A stretch of 40,840 bases of DNA. Origin: Yinghuangia soli. Its GTDB lineage: Bacteria; Actinomycetota; Actinomycetes; Streptomycetales; Streptomycetaceae. The position numbers were made by a program, and so were the translations under genes. The notes below the pieces were generated by a model, which ran no database searches, was not told the origin of the DNA, and saw only the letters and a list, made by a program, of their open reading frames with translations. Location of the stretch: NCBI RefSeq assembly GCF_021502675.1, contig NZ_JAKFHA010000052.1, forward strand, positions 1 through 40,840. Reading direction: 5' to 3'. Each line of letters begins with the position of its first letter. Position 1 is the stretch's first letter. Shown one piece after another: positions 1-6,984 of this stretch.

Positions 1-40
1 AGTGCGGCGCAGAGCCGATCCGTTACGTCGGGTCCTGACG

Positions 41-1396
41 TCAGCCGCTGATGTCGGCGGTGTCCCAGGAGTCGCGGAAGGCGTACCGGCCGGTGGGGCC
101 GGTGTAGCGGAGGAAGGACGTCCCGGAGGCCGGGCCGAGTGCCTGGTTCGAGTGGTAGAACCGGCAGCCCTCGTAGATCATCTTGCCCTTGGAGAGTGCC
201 GCGCCCGGATTGTCGACCAGGTGGTAGCCGGCCAGGATGCAGTCCTGGTAGCGGACGATCGGTATCCGGTTCTGCGTGCCCGTGTAGCGGTGCAGGTTGT
301 AGTTGGCGGCGCCGGGGACCTGCACGGCGGCGATGTCGGAGCAGGACGTGAAGGTGACGTTGCCGTTGCCCCAGCCGCAGTCGATGATCCTCTGGTCGGG
401 GCTCTGCTTGGGTTCGAAGCGCACACCGTTGACGTTGAGCCGGGTCGCGGTGATGTCCCCGTTGCCGAGCGGCATGTAGAAGTAGCGCGCGGGGTCGGTG
501 CCGACCATCGACCACGAGCCGCCGAGCACGTTGATGGAACCGCCCCGGTCGAAGCGGAAGAAGTCGCCGCCTGCCAGCGCGAAGTTGCAGGACATCATGA
601 AGTAGTTGAGGAACTGGTTCTGCTGCGAGTTCGCACCTGGGTTGGTGATGCCGCAGTGCAGGAACGCGTCCGTGTAGCGCGATTGGGTGTCCGTCGAGCA
701 CATCAGGAAGTGGTGCTCGCTGTTGTTGTTGGCCTGCTTGTCGCCGTCGAGGCCGATGACCCGGTCCCACACGCCGCGCCACTCGACGTTCTGGTACACG
801 AAGTACTGGTTCTGGCCGACCCCGTACTGGGGGTAGTGCAGCGCGGTGTCGTCGCCGTCGCGCGACCACAGGTACGCGAAGCGGTTGTTCGGGTTGGTCG
901 AGCGGAAGCTCATGTCCAGGAAGTACGTGTACCGCAGCCGCACCGCGGCGGTGATCAGGTTGTTCTCCCTCGGGTCGGGGTTCGCACCGAACGTCGTCGC
1001 GAAGTCGATGTTGGTCACGCGCGGTCCCGCGCCGCGGAACCGGAGGCCGAAGATCTGGTCCGCGCTGCCGCCGGTCGGCGACCACATCAAGGTGTCCTTC
1101 TTCGTCACCTTGTAGTTGCCTGGCGGGAAGTACACCTCCTTCTGCGCGGCCCCGCCCACGCGTCCGGCGATCGCCGCCGTCACGGCGGCGCGGATGGCGT
1201 CCGAGTCGTCGGTCTTGCCGTCGCCCTTGGCGCCGTGGTCGCGCACGTTGACGGCATACGTGGACCCCGCGGTGTCCGCGTCGGCCGACCACTGGGTCGC
1301 CGCGACGGCCACCGCGCCGGCGCCGGCCGCGGCGCCCAGGCCCACCGCCCGCCGGCCGAAGGTTCTTCTGCTGGGCAGTGCGTGCTCACTGGGCAT
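41..1396 (-). CDS. Tat-exported right-handed beta-helix protein, pectate lyase superfamily
   Basis: The 451-residue product starts with a twin-arginine signal (SRRTFGRR at residues 9-16, then an Ala/Gly/Val-rich stretch to about residue 40), so it should be exported folded. From about residue 47 it reads NVRDHGAKGDGKTDDSDAI, the usual opening of the Pectate_lyase_3 / GH28-related beta-helix family, where the GDGxTDD segment begins the helix. The rest is rich in Asn, Gly and aromatic residues, as expected for stacked beta-helix coils. A role in cutting or binding plant or microbial polysaccharide is inferred; no catalytic residue can be assigned. The ATG has AAGGA about ten bases upstream. The gene lies 108 bp downstream of the HExxH gene on the same strand and may be co-transcribed or have its own promoter in that gap. 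Confidence 0.85.
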   Translation of the reverse strand: MPSEHALPSRRTFGRRAVGLGAAAGAGAVAVAATQWSADADTAGSTYAVNVRDHGAKGDGKTDDSDAIRAAVTAAIAGRVGGAAQKEVYFPPGNYKVTKKDTLMWSPTGGSADQIFGLRFRGAGPRVTNIDFATTFGANPDPRENNLITAAVRLRYTYFLDMSFRSTNPNNRFAYLWSRDGDDTALHYPQYGVGQNQYFVYQNVEWRGVWDRVIGLDGDKQANNNSEHHFLMCSTDTQSRYTDAFLHCGITNPGANSQQNQFLNYFMMSCNFALAGGDFFRFDRGGSINVLGGSWSMVGTDPARYFYMPLGNGDITATRLNVNGVRFEPKQSPDQRIIDCGWGNGNVTFTSCSDIAAVQVPGAANYNLHRYTGTQNRIPIVRYQDCILAGYHLVDNPGAALSKGKMIYEGCRFYHSNQALGPASGTSFLRYTGPTGRYAFRDSWDTADISG

Positions 1397-1504
1397 GATG
1401 ACGAATCCTTTTTGGTAGAGGGGGAGTTGATCGCCGTGGGAGGGGCGGCGTTCACGTGGGATTCTTCGGGGGCGGACGGCTGCCCGGGCGCGCTTCGGGG
1501 GCGA

Positions 1505-3430
1505 TCAGGCACGCGGGCCGGCGTCGGTCATCCAGCGGGCGAGTGCGAGCGGGATGGGCATCCGGCCGCGGCGCCGGCGGAGGAGTTCCGCGACGGAGAG
1601 GGCGAGTTCGGGGCGGTCGAGCAGCGCCGCCGCGGCCGGAGCATCCTGGGGACGCCCGCGCTCTTGCAAGGCGAGTCCCAGTCCGGCCCAGGCCGCCGGC
1701 CGGGCGCCGGGCTCGGCGAGTTCGTACGCGTACAAGTCGACGGCCTCCTCGTCGCCGCTCAGGAGCGCCACGTCGGCCGCGTGCAGGTCGTCCGGGTCGG
1801 CCGGGGCGGGGCGTCCTTGCTGGTGAAGGGCGGACGAGACGATCAGATGGCGGGCGGCGTATCCGAGGGCGTCCAGTCCGCATGCCTGAGGATCAGGGCT
1901 GATGCGGGACAGGTAGGTCCCCTGCGGGGAGGCCGGGCCGCCGGCCTCCCAGGCGTCGGCGTACGCGGATGCCAACGCGGGATCGACCCGCGTGTGGTGT
2001 GCGCGCCATCCCGATGCGTGGAACCGGGCCGCGAGTGCGGCCATGCGCGCCGCGGCTTCGGGGACGTCCCGCATGTCCCAACTGGCGAGGTCGCGCCGCA
2101 GGCCCGCGACCAGGGACCGGCCCTGGGGGGCGAGATGGAGGTTCGCGGCCAGACGGCCGGCGACCTGTGAGGTCTGCCGGTGCCACAGGGCGAACTCGAA
2201 TGCCGCCAAGAGGTGTTCGGGTGTGGAAGCCGTTTCGCGCGTGAGCTGTTCGCGCCAGAAGCGGGTGACGGCGGAGAACGAGTAGGCGCCGTGGAGTATG
2301 CCGGTCAGCGGTCGCGGGTCATCGCGCCAGGGCGCGTGGAAGAGTCCGTCGTGGTCCTCGACGAGCGGGGTCAGCGCGAGCAGGCCGTTCAGCAGCGAAT
2401 GGCGCATCTCGTGAACGAGGGTCACCGCGGCCTGGACGGCCCGGGATTCCTCGTCCCATCCCTCGGGCTCGGACATCAGGACGCATCCGAAGGCGTCGGA
2501 GGTCGAGGCGCTGCGCGGCCGCAGGTATTCGGCGCGGGGCAGGGGCATCACGGTCAGTACGCCGAAGCCGATGGCGGGAGCGGTTTCGAAATGGTCGCGG
2601 ACCAGAACACTCCAGGCGCCCTGCAGGGTGCGTTGCCAGCGTGCGGCCGCAGGCGTGTCCAGGCGGTCGACCGGATCCGCGCCGTCGCCGAATCCCCAGG
2701 GGCCCAGATCGTCGACCTCGACACCGATGCCGATCGAGACGGCCCCGCCCTTGGCTTCGACGCGCAGGATGCGCGTCGGCTCCCACGCGTCGGTCTGCGC
2801 CGTCGGGTCCGCGGGAACGGGGACCGTGACGTTCCCGTGCCGGAGCATGATGCGGCCGTCGTGCACGTCGGCGACGGCGCGGTCCCAATCCGCTGCCGAA
2901 CTGCCGAGCCGGAGGCGTCCGAGACCGGGCAGGACCACCGTGCCCTTCCGCAACGGCACCGTCAGTGTGCCCTCCAGGTTCGCGCGGAGCATCGCAGACA
3001 CCGCCAACTGGCTCAGGTAGCCGGCCTCGACCCAGAGCGGCGGGCGCCCGGCATCCGACGCGTCCGAGGTCGGTTCTGCCAGGCGGCGCAGCAGTTGAGC
3101 GGCCCACAGACCCGTCTGCGGATGCAGGAACAGGCCCCGCACAGCACCGGGTTCGGCCCGTTGGGCGGCCTCGAGGTACGCCCATGCGTCATCCGGTGCC
3201 CCGAGCGGCTCCGCCGCGGCTTGCGCGCGCACGGCCCTGACCACCTCGAAGACCTGCAGCATCCGCGTCTCGAATACGGTGTCCAGCAAGGCGCAGGTGG
3301 CCTCCAGGCTTCCGCCGGAGCCGCTCAGAGCCTCCAGAACGGTCTCGGGCAGGGGGCCCCGGGGCCGCGGCTTGCTGCCGGCTGAAGGGCTGGGCGAGCC
3401 CGGTTCGTGCGGTGCGGGGACTTCGAGCAT
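1505..3430 (-). CDS. HExxH-motif putative peptide-modification enzyme (peptide beta-hydroxylase type)
   Basis: The start is the ATG at 3430, with GGAGAG about six bases upstream; the open frame runs further 5' but that part has no coding character. The product is 641 residues. The diagnostic site is VHEMRHSLLNGLLALTPLVE, with His340, Glu341 and His344 forming HExxH. The surrounding layout (a helical N-terminal half with 'YLSQLAVSAMLRA', then an Arg- and Trp-rich C-terminal repeat region) matches the actinobacterial HEXXH-motif proteins called mod_HExxH. Family knowledge links these to RiPP loci, and some members are iron/2-oxoglutarate-type peptide beta-hydroxylases. No radical SAM partner (FxsB type) is present here. 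Upstream on the same strand lie a hairpin, a 26-residue coupled ORF, a recombinase-like gene and a 42-residue peptide gene, which are candidate substrates or partners. Confidence 0.72.
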   Translation of the reverse strand: MLEVPAPHEPGSPSPSAGSKPRPRGPLPETVLEALSGSGGSLEATCALLDTVFETRMLQVFEVVRAVRAQAAAEPLGAPDDAWAYLEAAQRAEPGAVRGLFLHPQTGLWAAQLLRRLAEPTSDASDAGRPPLWVEAGYLSQLAVSAMLRANLEGTLTVPLRKGTVVLPGLGRLRLGSSAADWDRAVADVHDGRIMLRHGNVTVPVPADPTAQTDAWEPTRILRVEAKGGAVSIGIGVEVDDLGPWGFGDGADPVDRLDTPAAARWQRTLQGAWSVLVRDHFETAPAIGFGVLTVMPLPRAEYLRPRSASTSDAFGCVLMSEPEGWDEESRAVQAAVTLVHEMRHSLLNGLLALTPLVEDHDGLFHAPWRDDPRPLTGILHGAYSFSAVTRFWREQLTRETASTPEHLLAAFEFALWHRQTSQVAGRLAANLHLAPQGRSLVAGLRRDLASWDMRDVPEAAARMAALAARFHASGWRAHHTRVDPALASAYADAWEAGGPASPQGTYLSRISPDPQACGLDALGYAARHLIVSSALHQQGRPAPADPDDLHAADVALLSGDEEAVDLYAYELAEPGARPAAWAGLGLALQERGRPQDAPAAAALLDRPELALSVAELLRRRRGRMPIPLALARWMTDAGPRA

Positions 3431-3467
3431 GACGTTCTCTCCGTGGTCCGTGCGTTGGCGGGATGCC

Positions 3468-3520
3468 GCCGGGCAGGCAGGCCGGCAACGGGAGACCGTT
3501 CCCGCACCTGCCTGCCCGGC
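3468..3520 (-). promoter_or_regulatory. Strong nested stem-loop upstream of the HExxH gene
   Basis: A perfect 14-bp inverted repeat (GCCGGGCAGGCAGG at 3468-3481 pairing with 3507-3520) encloses a second stem, AACGG-GAGA-CCGTT. It sits 38 bp upstream of the HExxH start and 57 bp after the 26-residue ORF. A hairpin between a small ORF and a modification enzyme often lowers read-through so the small product is made in excess. It could also be a plain terminator for the upstream genes. No U-tract follows. Confidence 0.6.
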
Positions 3521-3576
3521 CGCTGCGATCAGCTGCCCGAAGCACCCGCGTACGCGGACAGCGGCTTGCGCACCGG

Positions 3577-3657
3577 TCAACGGGTTTCGACCCGTTGCAA
3601 GCAGGGGGCGCGCCGTTTCGCGAAGGCGCGGAGTTGCTGGGATCCGATGGCGCTCAT
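3577..3657 (-). CDS. 26-residue ORF translationally coupled to the recombinase-like gene
   Basis: The ATG at 3657 overlaps the TGA of the recombinase-like gene (ATGA at 3657-3654), the usual sign of translational coupling. The peptide begins MSAIGSQQLRAFAKRRA and ends LQRVETR; it is basic and has one Cys. Third-position GC is moderate (about 19 of 26 codons), weaker than in sure genes. It lies directly before the hairpin and the HExxH gene, so it could be a modified-peptide precursor, a coupling ORF or chance. No leader or core motif is recognised. Confidence 0.35.
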   Translation of the reverse strand: MSAIGSQQLRAFAKRRAPCLQRVETR

Positions 3658-4745
3658 GGTCTTCGCATCGATGATTCACCGATCGCTTCCTGCCTTCCCG
3701 TCGCTGCCTCGGGGCCCACGGCACGATCGGCAAGGTCCGGGTATCTGTTGGCCGGAGCAGCGAACATGTCTGGTCGGTCCGGCAGTTCGGCGCGCATGGC
3801 GATGTCGCGGAGGCATTTCCGTGCCACGTCCTCGGTGACGCGGCGCCGGTTGTGCATCATGAACAACGGGCCGGAATTGCGGCCGCCGAGATAGAGGTCC
3901 AGCGCGTGCCAGGCGAGCGGCGGTATCGGGACCGGTCGGGTGCGGCCGTCCTGGGCCGTGAACGGCAGGGTGTGGTGCCCTCGGTCGTAGCCGAGATGCT
4001 CCACGTCGCGGGCGAGCAGTTCGCCCATGCGAGGGCGGATCAGGTACAGCATCGTGCAGAGCGCAAACGCGCGCCGCGAGTACTGGCGGGCGGTTTGGAT
4101 CAGCAGCGCGGTTTCGGAAGGCGGATTGCCGCCTCCGCAACCGAGCGGGGACACCGCGAGCAGCTCGGCGAACGCGAACGGGCTTACTGCGAGGCCCTGG
4201 CGGCGGACCACGCGGACGTAGAACGATCTGACTCCGGAGAGCAGGGCTGTCTGCGTGGTCGGCTGGTACGGGGGGCCGACGGGTGCGTATCGGGCAGGGG
4301 CGCCCGAGTTCCCGCCTCCGCCGACCTGCTTGAGGGACCGCGCGGTCTTCAGATGACCGGCGAAGGAGTCGGCGAGCGGGAAGTCGACCCGCAGCGGGTG
4401 GACGCCGCGTGCCCGGACGTACTCCTCCCAGACCACGAACGCGCGTGCGTAGGCATGGCGGGTCCGGTCGGAACGCAGCGAGGCGATCCAAGCCCCGACG
4501 AGGTCCGGCAGCGAGTCGTCGAGGCCGTACACCAACTCTCCGGCCTCGTCGGTGAGTTCACGCAAGTGACCGCACAGTGCGCGGGCCTCGGGCGGCCAGC
4601 CACCGCATGCCTCGGGCCGTCCCGTCGGGACGGCGACGCTTGGCACTCTCCTGGGTACGTCTCCCGTCGCGGAGCCAGTCGGCGTCGCCGGGTCGGCGGA
4701 GGCGTAGCCGGACCCGACGTTCGGGTTTGCTGCGACATAGCTCAT
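3654..4745 (-). CDS. Tyrosine-recombinase-like protein lacking the C-terminal catalytic boxes
   Basis: Start at ATG 4745, with AGGAGG seven bases upstream; product 363 residues. Residues about 90-200 resemble a SAM-like core-binding domain (SLRSDRTRHAYARAFVVWEEYV), and later LIRPRMGELLARDVEHL matches the first conserved Arg region of phage-type integrases (TGLRxSELL in typical members). The C-terminus then runs RAELPDRPDMFAAPANRYPDL and stops. The HxLR box, the second His and the catalytic Tyr expected after it are all missing, and the other frames do not supply them. It is therefore either a decayed recombinase or a non-cutting DNA-binding derivative. The start overlaps a possible 18-residue ORF and the stop overlaps the 26-residue ORF, so it lies within a coupled string of genes. 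Confidence 0.65.
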   Translation of the reverse strand: MSYVAANPNVGSGYASADPATPTGSATGDVPRRVPSVAVPTGRPEACGGWPPEARALCGHLRELTDEAGELVYGLDDSLPDLVGAWIASLRSDRTRHAYARAFVVWEEYVRARGVHPLRVDFPLADSFAGHLKTARSLKQVGGGGNSGAPARYAPVGPPYQPTTQTALLSGVRSFYVRVVRRQGLAVSPFAFAELLAVSPLGCGGGNPPSETALLIQTARQYSRRAFALCTMLYLIRPRMGELLARDVEHLGYDRGHHTLPFTAQDGRTRPVPIPPLAWHALDLYLGGRNSGPLFMMHNRRRVTEDVARKCLRDIAMRAELPDRPDMFAAPANRYPDLADRAVGPEAATGRQEAIGESSMRRP

Positions 4746-4798
4746 TCGGCTGCCTCCTGGTCCGACGCAGGCGCGCACAGGGCGCGCAAATTGCTCAT
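4742..4798 (-). CDS. Possible 18-residue ORF coupled to the recombinase-like gene
   Basis: ATG at 4798 to TGA at 4742-4744, with the TGA overlapping the ATG of the recombinase-like gene. The product would read MSNLRALCAPASDQEAAE. GAGGG lies eleven bases upstream of the start, a weak spacing. The AGGAGG ribosome site of the next gene lies inside it. The overlap is the only real support. Confidence 0.2.
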   Translation of the reverse strand: MSNLRALCAPASDQEAAE

Positions 4799-5155
4799 GA
4801 ATGTGGGAACCCTCAGCGTCCGCCGACCGTGTCCCGCGTGGCCCGAACACGGGCACGCGACGAGGCGCAGCAGGTCAGGGCAGGAGATGGAGGGGTCTTC
4901 CGTCGGTGTGGTCCGCCGAGGGGATGCGTCGTCCCGTTTCCCTGGGGAAGAAGATCGGCAGACCGTTGGTCTCGACGCCCAGGGCCGCGGCTGTGCGGTC
5001 CGGCAGGTGGCGGCGATTCGCGTCGTGCGGTCATCGGCGCCAAGGGGAACGGGCAATGAATACGGGGCACTTGGTGATCCACGTAGCCGGTTCGGGCAGA
5101 CGCGTATCGTCATCGCGCCGTTCGGCCGCTCGTGGCCGACCGGTGCCGTCCGGGT
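4799..5155. other. Gap without a confident gene; possible gene remnant
   Basis: No complete gene is supported. On the minus strand, in the frame of the recombinase-like gene, an open stretch of about 50 codons ends at TGA 4875-4877. It has high third-position GC and reads ...ALGVETNGLPIFFPRETGR..., but has no start codon and no family I recognise. It may be the 3' remnant of a lost gene. Nothing else stands out. Confidence 0.4.
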
Positions 5156-5284
5156 TCAGCTCTGGTTGTTGCCGACGAAGCTTGCGAACGCTTGTCCGGC
5201 GGCGCGGGCGGTGGTCACGCCGCTGATCCGGCTGACGCCTCGGGCCGGCGGGGAGTCGGCGCGGAGGGGAGCGGCGTGGTTCAT
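5156..5284 (-). CDS. 42-residue peptide, candidate RiPP precursor
   Basis: The ATG at 5284 is preceded by GGAG (CTGGAGAGCCC-ATG), a good ribosome site. Third codon positions are G or C in nearly all 42 codons, as in the sure genes of this window and unlike the flanking DNA. The peptide starts MNHAAPLRADSPPARG and ends AGQAFASFVGNNQS. It has no signal peptide and no membrane segment. Size, a charged N-terminal half and a short Phe/Ser/Asn/Gln-rich C-terminal tail suit a ribosomal peptide precursor. It is on the same strand as the HExxH enzyme gene 1.7 kb downstream, with the recombinase-like gene between. No known precursor family is recognised; the link to the enzyme is inferred from position. 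It could also be an unrelated small protein. Confidence 0.5.
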   Translation of the reverse strand: MNHAAPLRADSPPARGVSRISGVTTARAAGQAFASFVGNNQS

Positions 5285-5808
5285 GGGCTCTCCAGCTGTG
5301 GTGTCGGGCGTTGCTGGCGACAATGTAGGGACCCGGTCATTGCGTTGCCTGTGCGGCTTCCCCGGCTCGCGCAAAAAGGGTGAACGCTTCGCGTTATCAG
5401 CACCCGCGACGGGCTGATGGGGTGTCAGGACACCGATCCGAGCGCGGGCACATACGGCGGGGTGCGCCATCGCCCGCGCACCCCGTCGCGCCATCGATGC
5501 TTCGTCACGGAACCTGAACCGGAGCCACGGTCGGCGACGTCGCGGCTTCCGAGGGCTCGTTCGATCCGCCGGCCGTGGCGACCGCGGTCGCGACCGCGCC
5601 GGGTGCCCGGTTCGATCAGCCGCATCAGGCCAATTCGCGCATCCGCTCGCCTCGGGACCTGACGGATTATCGAGGGCAACCGGCTCTGGTATAACCGCAA
5701 TTCGGGTCAAAGGGAGCCGTGCGTCATCCACATCACGCCAGCGCGGCACCCCAGCGTGATCATGGGTTCTACGGTGACCGCAGTTGACCGACCTGCGAGA
5801 GGACACGT
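5285..5808. other. Intergenic region between divergent small genes
   Basis: About 520 bp without a supported gene. It should hold the promoters of the 42-residue peptide (minus) and the secreted protein (plus). On the minus strand TACATT lies about 45 bp before the peptide start and may be a -10 element. Around 5575-5600 there is a GC-rich alternation with the palindrome CGACCGCGGTCG. Frames here have no coding bias. Confidence 0.5.
5667..5695 (+). promoter_or_regulatory. Candidate promoter of the secreted protein gene
   Basis: TTATCG at 5667-5672 and TATAAC at 5690-5695 are separated by 17 bp. The -10 is close to consensus, the -35 is weak. The gene start lies about 110 bp downstream. Confidence 0.4.
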
Positions 5809-6258
5809 ATGCCCCGCATCACCACAAGCCCCACCACCAAGCGCTCCCGGCGCGCGCATCGCGTCGTCGGCGGCCTGTTCGGGGCCGCGGCCCTGGCAGC
5901 GCTGAGCGCCATAGCCGCGCCGACCGCCTCGGCCGCCCCGGACCCGGTCCCCACCACGTGGGACCACAGGTACATCGCCTCCGGCGTCACGGTCTACGTC
6001 AAGGAGAACGGGGACGTCATCTCCGTCTGCGACTCGGCCGCCAACGGCTACTCGGCCTGGGTGGACGTCGCCGAACCGTACGGCCCGGGGTACCAGATGA
6101 CAGTCACCGGGGGCTACGGTTCCTGCGTCACGCGCAGCGCCGGCAACGGCGGCGTGTACGACCTCCAGGAGAACGTGCAGATCGGCCTCAGCTTCATCGG
6201 CGCCGCGGCGGGCACCGGCGGCTACAAGACCTTCATCAACGACAATCGGGTCACCTGA
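5809..6258 (+). CDS. Small Sec-exported protein of unknown function
   Basis: A 149-residue protein. The first 43 residues form a Sec signal peptide: basic n-region (KRSRRAHR), hydrophobic core (GGLFGAAALAALSAIAAP) and an ASA/A-type signal peptidase I site at TASA-APDP. The mature part, about 106 residues, has two Cys (VCDSA and GSCVT) that can form one disulfide, and is rich in Gly, Tyr and Val. It ends with an amphipathic stretch before KTFINDNRVT. It looks like the many small secreted proteins of streptomycetes; no function can be given. It stands alone with its own promoter and a terminator. Confidence 0.8.
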   Translation: MPRITTSPTTKRSRRAHRVVGGLFGAAALAALSAIAAPTASAAPDPVPTTWDHRYIASGVTVYVKENGDVISVCDSAANGYSAWVDVAEPYGPGYQMTVTGGYGSCVTRSAGNGGVYDLQENVQIGLSFIGAAAGTGGYKTFINDNRVT

Positions 6259-6277
6259 TCCCTGACATCGACACGCG

Positions 6278-6307
6278 GTCCTGCCGGAACCACTTCGCCG
6301 GCAGGAC
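6278..6307. terminator. Terminator hairpin between convergent genes
   Basis: GTCCTGCCGG and CCGGCAGGAC form a perfect 10-bp stem with a 10-nt loop. It lies 20 bp after the secreted protein gene and 54 bp beyond the end of the convergent Lrp gene, so it can serve both. Confidence 0.7.
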
Positions 6308-6361
6308 TGCGGTCCGGGGCAGTTTTCCGCAGAATTGCGCGGTCCGGCCGGAGGCGATGCG

Positions 6362-6946
6362 TCAGCGCGCCGGCCGTTGGTCCAGCGCGCCGTTGCCGTG
6401 CGCGCCGGGGGTGTCGAGCAGCCCGGTCTCGACGCCGCCGACGCCCCAGCCGTACGCGAGCTTGTGCACTTCGAGGACGAAGAAGGAGTCGGTGGACACC
6501 ACTCCGTCGATCAGGTGCAGGCGGCGGTTGAGCAGGTCGGTGAAGTGGCTGGTGTCCCGGCAGATCACCTCGACCATGACGTCGTACTGCCCGGCGGTCA
6601 TGACGACGTACGAGGTCTCCGGCAATTCGCGCAGCTCGCAGCACACTTGGTGGGCCGTGCCGGGGCGGACGCGCATGCCGATCATCGCCAGCCGGTCGAA
6701 CCCGATGGTCAGCGGGTTGGCGATGCCGACGATCTGCAGTACCCCGGTTTCCTCGAGGCGTTGTACGCGGTAGCGCACGGACGAGGCCGGGATGCCGAGG
6801 TCTTCGGCTATCTGGCTGTAGGCGCGGCGTCCGTCGGCCTGGAGGGCGGCGATGATGCGCCGGTCGATGTCGTCGAGCGGTCCCGCGGCGACTCGTGCGC
6901 TGCGGAGCGCCGAAGCTCCCGGCGTCGCCGGATGCTGGTCGTCCAT
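6362..6946 (-). CDS. Lrp/AsnC-family transcriptional regulator
   Basis: The 194-residue product has the family layout: an N-terminal helix-turn-helix (LDDIDRRIIAALQADGRRAYSQIAEDLGIPASSVRYRVQRLEETGVL, about residues 24-68) and a C-terminal ligand-sensing domain with the RAM-fold beta pattern (TSYVVMTAGQYDVMVEVIC). These proteins assemble as dimers or octamers and respond to small amino compounds. ATG 6946 is preferred because GGGGAG lies upstream; an ATG at 6970 would add eight residues but has no ribosome site. It follows the FAD oxidoreductase gene by 38 bp, so it likely shares that transcript and controls the amine-use genes and the permease divergent from them. Confidence 0.85.
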   Translation of the reverse strand: MDDQHPATPGASALRSARVAAGPLDDIDRRIIAALQADGRRAYSQIAEDLGIPASSVRYRVQRLEETGVLQIVGIANPLTIGFDRLAMIGMRVRPGTAHQVCCELRELPETSYVVMTAGQYDVMVEVICRDTSHFTDLLNRRLHLIDGVVSTDSFFVLEVHKLAYGWGVGGVETGLLDTPGAHGNGALDQRPAR

Positions 6947-6984
6947 GTTCTGACGCGTCTCCCCGTTCATGGTTTCGTGCGGTG

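Noticed and set aside
2-2170. Long open frame on the plus strand over the pectate-lyase-like and HExxH genes
   Set aside because: It is antisense to two well-supported genes, rich in Arg/Val/Gly with no domain, and arises from high GC at codon positions of the true genes.
4577-5417. Plus-strand frames over the recombinase start and the gap to 5.4 kb
   Set aside because: Arg/Gly-rich, no ribosome site, no domain, and antisense to better supported small genes.
5575-5600. Alternating CGACCG/CGGTCG repeat as an attachment site or origin
   Set aside because: Short and GC-only; such palindromes are frequent by chance in this DNA and no integrase with an intact active site is adjacent.
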